Part shown: piece by piece, positions 1 to 7,900 of the stretch | Layout of the letters: each line of letters begins with the position of its first letter | Position numbering within the stretch: the first letter of the stretch is position 1 | Notes under the pieces: model-generated | Database searches by the model: none | Told to the model about the DNA's origin: nothing | What the model saw: the letters and a program-made list of their open reading frames with translations, nothing else | Program-made: the position numbers and the translations under genes | NCBI GenBank assembly: GCA_947623215.1 | Contig: CANQGN010000023.1 | Location: 1-13,686 of the forward strand | Source: an uncultured Clostridia bacterium | GTDB taxonomy: Bacteria > Bacillota > Clostridia > Oscillospirales > Acutalibacteraceae | Direction: 5' to 3' | Length of the DNA stretch: 13,686 nt

Positions 1-2748
1 CACCGCCAAAACGAGAAGCTTTCCGCCGGGCTGCTGGCAGACGCCGAGGCGCTGGAGCAGGGGCTGCCCCCCGCCAGCTACGACCGGCTGCTGCCCTTTT
101 TGGCCAAACAGCCCGCCACGCTGCTGGATTATACCGAGGACGCGCTGGTGCTGCTGAGCGAAAACGCCCGCCTGCGCGAGCGGGCGCGCACCTTTGAGCG
201 CCAGCTGCAATTAGACGTAGAGCAGCTACTGGAAGAAGGCGTGCTGTGCAGCGAGGGCTGCCGCTTTGCCATGGACTACGCCGCCCTTTGCCGCCGCCTG
301 CAAGAGCGAGAGACGGTGGCGCTGGAAACTTTTGAGGGCGCCCACCACGACCTGCCGCTGCAAGAGCAGGTGAGCTTTGTTGCCAAAACCGTGTCGCCCT
401 GGCAGGGCAGCGTTCGGCAGCTGTGCGAAGATTTACGCCCGCTGCTGCACCAGCGCTACGCCGCGGCGGTGCTGGCGGGGGGCGAAAAGGCCGCCCGCCT
501 GCTGGCGGAAGAGCTGGCGGCCGAGGGGCTGCCGGCCGCGTATGAACCCGCCCCCCAAGAGGCGAGGCCCGGCCGGGTTACCGTTACCACCGGGTCGTTA
601 AGCGGCGGGTTCGAGTACCCGGAGGGGCGGCTGTTTTTGGTGCCCCACACCGCCGGGCAAACCGGCCGCAAGCGCCGCAAAAAAGCGGCGGGGGCAAACG
701 CCTTTCATTCGCTGGACGAACTGCACGTGGGCGACTACGTGGTGCACGCGGTGCACGGCATCGGCGTGTTTCGCGGCATTCGCCAGCTCAAAAGCGGCGG
801 CGTGACCCGCGACTACATTACCATTCGCTACGCGGGTACCGACACCCTTTACCTGCCGGTCACCCAGCTGGACTTAGTCTCAAAATACATTGGCCCCTCG
901 GGCGACGACGTAACGCTGCGGCTGCACAAATTGGGGGGCACCGAGTGGCAAAAAACCCGCACGCGGGTGCGCCGGGCGGTGCGCGACATGGCCAAAGAGC
1001 TGATAGACCTTTACGCCGCCCGTATGCACACCGAGGGCTACGCCTTTTCACCCGATACCGATTTGCAAAACGATTTTGAACGCCGGTTTGAGTTTGAAGA
1101 AACCGATGACCAGCTGCGGTGTATAGACGAAATTAAGTACGACATGCAGCGCCCCGTGCCCATGGACCGCCTGCTGTGCGGCGACGTGGGCTTTGGCAAA
1201 ACCGAGGTGGCGCTGCGGGCGGCCTTTAAGTGCATTGCCGAGGGCAAGCAGTGCGTCCTGCTGGTGCCTACCACCATTTTGGCTTTTCAGCATTACCAAA
1301 CCGTCTGCCGCCGCATGGAGGGCTTTCCGGTGAACGTGGCGCTGCTCTCGCGCTTTCGCACCCCGGCGCAGCAGGCCGAAACGCTGCGGGAGCTGCGCAC
1401 CGGCCGGGTGGATATGGTAGTGGGCACCCACCGGCTGCTTTCTGCCGACGTGGAATTTCACGACTTGGGGCTGGTAATTGTAGACGAAGAGCAGCGCTTC
1501 GGCGTGGCGCAAAAAGAAAAGCTGAAAGAAAAATTTAACCGGGTAGACGTGCTCACCCTTTCGGCTACCCCCATTCCCCGCACGCTTAATATGGCCATGT
1601 CGGGCCTGCGGGATATGTCGCTCATAGAAGAAGCCCCGCTCGACCGTCACCCGGTGCAAACCTATGTAATGGAGTACGACAGCGGCGTTATTCACGACGC
1701 CATTCGCCGGGAGCTGCGCCGGGGCGGGCAGGTCTATTTTCTCCACAACCGCATAGAAGACATTGAGCGAACGGCGGCCTCGTTAGCCCGCCGCCTGCCG
1801 GAGGCGCGAGTGGGCGTGGCCCACGGAAAAATGAGCGAAGAGACCTTAAGCGACGTTTGGCGGCAGCTCATGGAAAACGAAATTGACCTGCTGGTTTGCA
1901 CCACCATTATAGAAACCGGGGTAAATTTGCCCAACGTGAACACCCTGATAATAGAAGACGCCGACCACATGGGCTTGGCGCAGCTGCACCAGCTGCGGGG
2001 GCGGGTGGGGCGCTCGGCCCGGCGGGCCTACGCCTACCTTACCTTTCGGGGGGGCAAGGCATTGTCAGACGTGGCGGAGCGTAGACTCGAGGCGCTGCGG
2101 GAGTTTACCCAGTTTGGTTCGGGCTTAAAAATCGCCCTGCGCGACCTCGAAATTCGCGGCGCGGGCAACCTGCTTGGCGGCGAACAGCACGGCCAAATGG
2201 AGGCGGTGGGGTACGACATGTACTTAAAGCTGCTGGCAGAGGCCATAGAGGCCGAAAAAACCGGCGAGGCCCCGCCCGAGCGGCCGGAGTGCACGGTAGA
2301 CGTACAAATGGAGGCCCATATTCCAGACGGGTACATAGACGATTTGCCCCAACGGCTGGAAATTTACCGCCGCATTGCCGATATTCGGTCAGACGACGAC
2401 GCCTCCGACGTAATAGACGAGCTGATCGACCGCTTCGGCCCCCCGCCGGAGGCGGTTATGGGGCTGGTCAAAATCGCCCTGCTGCGGGGGCTGGCCACCG
2501 CGCTTGGCATTTACGAGGTGGTGCAGCGAAACGGTAGCCTGCTGCTCTACCACCCTTCGCCGGACGTTTCGCTGGTGCTGAAATTAGCGGACGAAATGCG
2601 CGGCCGGGTACTGCTCAGCGCCGGCAGCAAGCCCTACATTGCCATTAAACTGGTAAACGGTCAGTCGCCCGTAAAAGCGCTGGAGACCACCCTTACCCGC
2701 CTGCGGGCGCTGGCCGACGAAGCCAAAAAGGAGAATGAAGCCCAATGA
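1..2748 (+). CDS. mfd: Transcription-repair coupling factor Mfd, 5'-truncated by the window
   Basis: Mfd is an ATP-driven DNA translocase that displaces RNA polymerase stalled at lesions and recruits UvrA for nucleotide excision repair. The frame is open from base 1, so the start lies upstream; 915 codons are visible of a family length near 1150, so roughly 240 N-terminal residues (UvrB-like part) are missing. Seen in order: remaining N-terminal region; RNA-polymerase-interacting CarD-like domain (VGDYVVHAVHGIGVFRG, about 727-780); Walker A GDVGFGKT at 1180-1203; Walker B/DEEQ box at 1483-1494; motif III SATPIPRT at 1561-1584; motif V TTIIETGVNLPN near 1900; motif VI QLHQLRGRVGRS at 1981-2016; and the C-terminal TRCF domain, about 2296-2510. 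No frameshift or missing motif was seen. The TTG at 100 is internal, not a start. The last 4 bp overlap the next gene, suggesting co-transcription. Confidence 0.97.
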   Translation, partial: HRQNEKLSAGLLADAEALEQGLPPASYDRLLPFLAKQPATLLDYTEDALVLLSENARLRERARTFERQLQLDVEQLLEEGVLCSEGCRFAMDYAALCRRLQERETVALETFEGAHHDLPLQEQVSFVAKTVSPWQGSVRQLCEDLRPLLHQRYAAAVLAGGEKAARLLAEELAAEGLPAAYEPAPQEARPGRVTVTTGSLSGGFEYPEGRLFLVPHTAGQTGRKRRKKAAGANAFHSLDELHVGDYVVHAVHGIGVFRGIRQLKSGGVTRDYITIRYAGTDTLYLPVTQLDLVSKYIGPSGDDVTLRLHKLGGTEWQKTRTRVRRAVRDMAKELIDLYAARMHTEGYAFSPDTDLQNDFERRFEFEETDDQLRCIDEIKYDMQRPVPMDRLLCGDVGFGKTEVALRAAFKCIAEGKQCVLLVPTTILAFQHYQTVCRRMEGFPVNVALLSRFRTPAQQAETLRELRTGRVDMVVGTHRLLSADVEFHDLGLVIVDEEQRFGVAQKEKLKEKFNRVDVLTLSATPIPRTLNMAMSGLRDMSLIEEAPLDRHPVQTYVMEYDSGVIHDAIRRELRRGGQVYFLHNRIEDIERTAASLARRLPEARVGVAHGKMSEETLSDVWRQLMENEIDLLVCTTIIETGVNLPNVNTLIIEDADHMGLAQLHQLRGRVGRSARRAYAYLTFRGGKALSDVAERRLEALREFTQFGSGLKIALRDLEIRGAGNLLGGEQHGQMEAVGYDMYLKLLAEAIEAEKTGEAPPERPECTVDVQMEAHIPDGYIDDLPQRLEIYRRIADIRSDDDASDVIDELIDRFGPPPEAVMGLVKIALLRGLATALGIYEVVQRNGSLLLYHPSPDVSLVLKLADEMRGRVLLSAGSKPYIAIKLVNGQSPVKALETTLTRLRALADEAKKENEAQ

Positions 2749-3566
2749 TTTACCAAACCATTCCGCTGCCGCCCCCTTTTCACGAAGGGGATGCTGCACT
2801 CACCCTTTATTTGCAAGATACCCCGCCCCGCTTTGCCGCTCAGCAGCGCCCGGCGGTGGTGATTTGCCCGGGCGGCGGCTACGCCGGCGTTTCAGACCGC
2901 GAGGGCGAGCCCATTGCGCTGGCCTTTGCGGCGCTCGGCTACCAGGCGGCGGTGGTTCATTACGCCGTGGCGCCCGCCCGCTTTCCCACGGCGCTGCACC
3001 AGCTGGCCTTTACCTTTGCCCTGTTGCGGCGGCGGGCGGGGGAGTGGCACATAAACCCCCGCCGCATGGCGGTGGCGGGCTTTTCGGCCGGCGGGCATTT
3101 GGCGGCGAGCTTGGGCTGCTTTTGGCAGCGGCCCAGCCTTGCCCGGGCGGTGGGGGAGCAGGCAGAGGCCTTTCGCCCCAACGCCATGGTGCTGGGCTAC
3201 CCGGTTATTACCGCCGGGGCCTACGCCAACAAGGGGTCGTTTGAAAACCTGCTGGGCGAAGCGGCGGCCGACCCGGCGGCGCTGGCCGCCCAGTCGTTGG
3301 AGCAGGCTGTAACCCCCGGCACGCCCCCCGCCTTTTTGTGGCACACGGCAGACGACGCCGTGGTGCCAGTCGAAAATTCGCTGCTATTCTTTGGCGCGCT
3401 GCGGCGGCAGGGGGTGGCGGCAGAGCTGCACGTTTACCCCCACGGCCCCCACGGGCTGGCTTTGGCGAACGGCCAAACGGCGGTAAACGATAGTAACCTC
3501 TGCATTCCCGCCTGCGAAAACTGGCTTTCGCTCGCCTGCACCTTTTTAGAAAACGAGATGGGCTGA
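2745..3566 (+). CDS. Alpha/beta-hydrolase esterase (acetyl-esterase / BD-FAE-like)
   Basis: A 273-residue alpha/beta hydrolase, probably a carboxylesterase removing acetyl or similar groups from sugars or xylan fragments. Seen: oxyanion-hole segment CPGGGYAG at residues 41-48 (the HGG equivalent), nucleophile elbow GFSAGGH with Ser114, acid loop ADDAVVP with Asp204, and PHGPHGL with His236 as the likely catalytic histidine. The complete triad and length fit small esterases such as BD-FAE-type proteins and acetyl-xylan esterases. There is no signal peptide, so it should be cytosolic and act on imported oligosaccharides. The ATG overlaps the mfd stop as ATGA, and AAAAAGGAG lies 11 bases upstream inside mfd, so it is probably translated from the mfd transcript. 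A sugar-type regulator and a dockerin protein follow, which supports a carbohydrate role; the exact substrate cannot be read from sequence. Confidence 0.88.
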   Translation: MIYQTIPLPPPFHEGDAALTLYLQDTPPRFAAQQRPAVVICPGGGYAGVSDREGEPIALAFAALGYQAAVVHYAVAPARFPTALHQLAFTFALLRRRAGEWHINPRRMAVAGFSAGGHLAASLGCFWQRPSLARAVGEQAEAFRPNAMVLGYPVITAGAYANKGSFENLLGEAAADPAALAAQSLEQAVTPGTPPAFLWHTADDAVVPVENSLLFFGALRRQGVAAELHVYPHGPHGLALANGQTAVNDSNLCIPACENWLSLACTFLENEMG

Positions 3567-3591
3567 TTTCGCCCGCCCCAAAATGCCGGGG

Positions 3592-3620
3592 TTGTATTTA
3601 GCGGGAAAATATGATATACT
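3592..3620 (+). promoter_or_regulatory. Sigma-A promoter for the GntR/LacI regulator
   Basis: A -35 box TTGTAT at 3592-3597 and a -10 box TATACT at 3615-3620 are separated by exactly 17 bases, with an extended -10 TGA just before the -10. Transcription would start near 3627, giving a leader of about 34 bases that carries AAAGGGGAGG (3645-3653), 7 bases before the ATG. The match is read by eye. Confidence 0.75.
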
Positions 3621-3660
3621 AAATTGAATTCGCCGTTTATGGGGAAAGGGGAGGCGCCGC

Positions 3661-4767
3661 ATGGCCGAGGGGTCGCAGTCGCTGTACGAGCAGATATTTG
3701 AATACTACCGAGCGCGCATTCTCGCCGGCCGGCTTGCCCCCGGCGACCGGCTGCCCACCGAGCGGGATCTGATGGAGCGATTCTCCGTCAGCCGCATTAC
3801 CGCCCGCCGCGCGCTGGACGAATTAGAGCAGGCGGGGCTGATTTTCCGCCGCCGGGGGAGCGGCAGTTACGTGGCCGACCCCAAAAAAGACGCCGCCCGC
3901 AGCCGCTGCGTGGGGTTTGTGATTCCGGACGACGCGGGCGAAAGCCCCTTTTTGCGCTTTGTGCAGGGGGCGACGGAGGTATTGACCGCCCGGGGGCTGC
4001 AACTGGCGCTTTACGCCGCCACTTCGGACGAAAAAGACCAGCTGCAGGCGCTGCTGCAAGCAAGGGGAGACGGCTGCGACGGCATTTTGTTTTACCCCGG
4101 CCCGTTAGAGACCGCCCGGGCAACCCTGTTTAACATGGCGGCGGTGCACTACCCGCTGGTGGTGCTGGACAAACAGTTCAGCGGCCTGCCGGTCTCTTAC
4201 GTGGCAAGCGACAACGTAGCGGGCGCCCGTGCGCTGGGCGAATATTTGCTGCAAAAGGGCCACCGCAAGCTGGCCTATCTTTCGCCGGACGTGAATTTGG
4301 GCACCACCACCGGCCAGCGGTATATGGGCTTTTGCCAGGCGGTAGAAGTGCTGGCCCCGGGAGAGGGAACGCTGGTGCACCGGGCGGTGTTTGAATCTTC
4401 TGATGAATATGAAAGCAGCATTTCCCGCTACGAGGCGGCGCTGGCAGAGCGGCTGCCCCCGCTGCTGGACGACCTGCACCGGCAGGGGGTCACGGCGGTT
4501 TGCGCCATGAACGACTACATTGCCATGCGCGTGGCGCAGGCGCTGCGGAGTCTCGGGCTTTCCGCCCCGGCGGATATGGCCGTAACGGGCTTTGACGACG
4601 TGGAGTACGCCCGCTACGCCGACCCGCCCCTTACCACCGTGCGGCAGGACTTTGCCGGTATGGGGGCGGCGGCCGCCCGCGAGATTTGCCGCCTCATTGC
4701 CCGACCAGACGCCGCTCCCAAACAGATTGTGCTGCCCACCGAACCGGTTTTTCGTACCTCCGCCTGA
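3661..4767 (+). CDS. GntR/LacI hybrid (AraR-like) transcriptional regulator
   Basis: A 368-residue repressor-type regulator. Residues 5-73 form a GntR winged helix-turn-helix, with the characteristic LPTERDLMERFSVSRITARR helix region (31-50) and the wing FRRRGSGSYV (62-71). Residues about 83-368 form a LacI/periplasmic-binding-like effector domain, seen in SDNVAGARALGEYLLQKGH, in the AMNDYIAMRVAQAL segment and in VTGFDDVEYARYADPPLTTV. This architecture and length match Bacillus AraR, whose relatives sense sugars and repress sugar-use genes. It has its own promoter (3592-3620), a good ribosome binding site and a strong terminator, so it is monocistronic. The flanking esterase and the dockerin protein with its palindrome-rich promoter are natural target candidates. 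The effector is unknown, and identity to AraR itself is not claimed. Confidence 0.92.
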   Translation: MAEGSQSLYEQIFEYYRARILAGRLAPGDRLPTERDLMERFSVSRITARRALDELEQAGLIFRRRGSGSYVADPKKDAARSRCVGFVIPDDAGESPFLRFVQGATEVLTARGLQLALYAATSDEKDQLQALLQARGDGCDGILFYPGPLETARATLFNMAAVHYPLVVLDKQFSGLPVSYVASDNVAGARALGEYLLQKGHRKLAYLSPDVNLGTTTGQRYMGFCQAVEVLAPGEGTLVHRAVFESSDEYESSISRYEAALAERLPPLLDDLHRQGVTAVCAMNDYIAMRVAQALRSLGLSAPADMAVTGFDDVEYARYADPPLTTVRQDFAGMGAAAAREICRLIARPDAAPKQIVLPTEPVFRTSA

Positions 4768-4768
4768 A

Positions 4769-4783
4769 AAAACGAATCGTTTT
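4769..4783. repeat. 7-1-7 inverted repeat just after the regulator stop codon
   Basis: The two arms, AAAACGA and TCGTTTT, are perfect reverse complements around one central A. It lies 2 bases beyond the regulator stop codon and just ahead of the terminator hairpin. It could be a small RNA hairpin or an operator-like site; its symmetry suits a dimeric DNA-binding protein. No function is shown. Confidence 0.4.
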
Positions 4784-4785
4784 CG

Positions 4786-4818
4786 CTCCGTCTTTTAAAA
4801 AGGCGGAGTTATTTTTTT
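4786..4818 (+). terminator. Rho-independent terminator of the regulator gene
   Basis: The left arm CTCCGTCTTTT (4786-4796) pairs with the right arm running to CGGAG (ending 4808), with one G-U pair and a tiny loop, and is followed by TTATTTTTTT (4809-4818). It separates the regulator from the dockerin-protein promoter that begins 9 bases later. Confidence 0.85.
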
Positions 4819-4826
4819 GAAACCCC

Positions 4827-4855
4827 TTGACAAATGGCGTCTATTGATATATCAT
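4827..4855 (+). promoter_or_regulatory. Sigma-A promoter of the dockerin-protein gene
   Basis: A consensus -35 box TTGACA (4827-4832) and a -10 box TATCAT (4850-4855) are spaced by 17 bases. The predicted start is near 4862. The leader carries AAGGAGG at 4887-4893, 11 bases before the ATG at 4905. The -10 box lies inside the inverted repeat described in the next entry. Confidence 0.8.
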
Positions 4856-4885
4856 TAGATTATGCCAATAGATTGGATATATCAA
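4840..4885. promoter_or_regulatory. Paired AT-rich inverted repeats over the -10 and early leader (candidate operator)
   Basis: TTGATATATC at 4844-4853 is the exact reverse complement of GATATATCAA at 4876-4885, and TCTATTG at 4840-4846 is the exact reverse complement of CAATAGA at 4866-4872. Each 10-base arm also contains the self-palindrome GATATATC. The left arm covers most of the -10 box. Bound protein here would block the promoter, so this is a candidate operator; the neighbouring GntR/LacI regulator is the obvious but unproven binder. A leader RNA structure is the alternative. Confidence 0.5.
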
Positions 4886-4904
4886 AAAGGAGGCAATTTA
4901 CAAC

Positions 4905-7900
4905 ATGAAAGGGTTGAAACAACGGTTGAAACAATGGATCGCCCGTGTTCTGGTGGTGGGGGTGGCCGCCAGCGGCTTTTTGCTGCCCGCCGCCGCAGAA
5001 GACCGCCCGCCGGTCAACTGGCTGGTAAGCGACTGCGAAAGCGCCACCGGCTGGGCTACCGAAGCTTCGCGCGGCACCATAAAGCGTGCCAGTGAGGCGG
5101 CGGTGGGGTCGGGCAGTATGGAAATTCAATGCGACGGCGAAATGAATTTCTTTTACATTATACAAAGCACGCAGGGCAACGGGGGCAGCATGGACTTTAC
5201 CCACGTTACCCACATGGATTTTTGGCTCTATACCGACGACGTGAATTTGTTCCAGTATGGCGACTGCGCCTTTAACCTCTCTTTTAACGAGTCGTGGTTC
5301 AGCGGCGGGGTGCGGGTATCTTCCGCCACGCTGAAAGCCCAAACCCTTACCAAAGGATGGAACCACCTGCATGTGCCGTTGGATTTTTCCGGTAAAACCG
5401 AAACCTGCGACCTCTCCAAAATTCGCCGTATGCGCTTTTACGCCTGCGATTTGCCGGGTCAGTATAGCCTGCGGTTAGACGAAGTGCGGGCGGTGAACGA
5501 CGAAGGGCTGGAACAGGCCGACCAGGTGGCCGCGCAGGTGGTAATGGATTTAATCAACGCCATTGGCCGGGTAAACACCTACAGCGAGCTGAAAATTACC
5601 GAAGCCCGCCGGGCGTATGAGGCCTTAACGCCGGAGCAGCAGGCGCTGGTGACCAATCTGGCAACCCTTACCGCCGCCGAGGAAGCCTTTGCAATTTTGC
5701 AGGGCGGCGGCCCCCGGCGCGAGGTGCTCATCAGCAATTGCGACGAATGGAGCAATTGGAACCGCACGGGCAACGCGGCGGTCGATACCGAAACCTTTAC
5801 CGAGGGTACCGGCAGCATTCGGCAAACCACCAGCGGTTCCATGATGTTTTACCACATCGGCGACCCCATCGACTGCACCGGCATGACCGATATTGCGTTT
5901 GACTTTTATACCTCTGACCCCAAGGTGTTTGCCAGCGGCGACAGCGGCATGAACTTCTCCTCTGTTTCAAGCGGCAACTGGTGGGGCGAAAACGGCATTC
6001 GGGTAGAGCGAGCCGTGCTGTACGGCTTGACCCTGCAAACCGGTTGGAACAAGTTAAAACTGCCGCTGCATATTGTAGAAAGCCCGCCGGCCTCTTTCTC
6101 TATGCAAAGCGTCACCGCTCTGCGGTTTTACGCCACCGGCGCGGCTGCCGGTACGGTTATACGGCTGGATAACGTGCGCCTGACCGGCCCGGCGGAAGAA
6201 ATAGGGGTTACCCTGCCGGAGGATATGGAGCAAAAGCCGCCCCTGACGACCGAACCGCTCAGCTGGATGCTCAGCGACTGCGACACGGAAGCGTCCTTGC
6301 AAATTTCTTCCCGCGCTCAGCTGCGCAACGTGGTGCAGGTGGGGGACGATACCTTTACCGCCTTTGTTGCCCCGCAGGCTACCAATTCTATGGAAATCAT
6401 GATTCCGAAGCTTACTTCCAGCCCGCTTTCCATTACGGGCTACCAGACGAGCGATCTGGCGCTGCGGTTACAGCTCTACGTTTCAGACGCCTCCGCCATT
6501 GCCACCAACGGCCAGCTGGAACTCACCAGCAGCGGCCGGGCGGATTTGGAGGAAATTCACTGGGCCACCATGCCGGTGAACATGCCGCTGCAAAACGGCT
6601 GGAACGACCTCTATTTGCCCTTTAACGAGGCGGTAGATACCCACGGCACGCTGAATCTTGAAAACATCAATTATTTCCGCTTTTATCTCTTCCTTACCAA
6701 AGACATCGTCATGGCGATAGACGATATTAAAATTGTGCCGCAGGCCGTGCCCGAGCTGGTGGAGTATTTTACCGAGCCCGATTCGGTGAACAAATGGCAA
6801 AGCGCCGCCGCCCTTTCGTGGCAAAATGAGGCGCTGGTGGCCGAGGGCAGCGGAACGGTAGACTTTACCACCACCGCCTACGCCATGCCCATGCCCCTGC
6901 CCCGCCGCACCCCCATTACCATTGCCTTGCAGGCAGAAGACCCGACTGCGGTGACCGCCCTTGCGGTAACCATTACCGACGCCGCCGGTAAAAAGGCCGA
7001 AGCTTCATTGAACCCGGCCGAGCTTGCTACCGGGTCGGCTGCCCCCTACTTTATTGTTGTGCCGGCCGAAATGACAGCGGAAGAGGGCTTTAACTTTAAC
7101 ACTGTGCAGGGCTTCGCCCTTACCGCTACCCTTGCCGCTGCCACCACGCTGCGGTTGGATTCCGTCACCTGCATTGTGCGGCAAGACGAATACTGGCGCG
7201 ACTGGGTGTACGATTACCAGCCCGAGCCGGGCGATTACTCCATGGTGGTCATTCCGGACATTCAGGAGCTGACGGCGGTTCACCCCGCCAAGCTGACCGC
7301 CCTGATGGAGTGGATTGCCGCTAATAAACAAAAAGAGAACATTCAGTTCGCCATGTCGATGGGCGACGTAACCTGGAACGGCGTCCGGGGCGACGCCACC
7401 AACGAGGCCGCTACCGAGTTTGGCCGGGCGGAAGAAGCCTTTGGCCTGCTGGAAGAAGCGGGGATTCCTTACTCTATCTGCTACGGCAACCACGATTACG
7501 TGCCCGGCGCCACCCGCAATACCGACTATTTCAACCGCTACTTCCCCTACTCCCGCTTCAGCAGTTGGGACAGCTTTGGCGGCGGCATGGTGGAAAATAA
7601 ATCCGACAACCTCTATTTCACCCTGCAAGTGGGGGACATCCCCTATCTCATTATGGCGCTGGAATTCGACCCCTCGCCCGCCACCATTCAGTGGGCAGAC
7701 GAAGTGGTAACCGCTCACCCCGATTACAACGTCATTGTGACCACCCACAACTACCTCTCTGCGGTGGGCGAACGCTCCACGCCGGAAGGGGACATCACGG
7801 GCGACGTTGGCCATGGGGAAGAAATGTGGCAGCAGTTTTTGAAGAAACATGCCAACGTCTTCATGGTGCTCTGCGGCCACGTGATTAACTACGCCGACCC

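Noticed and set aside
1048..1746. 232-codon open frame on the minus strand
   Set aside because: It lies antisense to the helicase motifs of mfd and has no ribosome binding site or domain features.
7005..7880. 291-codon open frame on the minus strand
   Set aside because: It is antisense to the phosphoesterase core, whose motifs are clear; the translated text is Gly/Val/His-rich with no recognisable domain, a typical shadow in GC-rich DNA.
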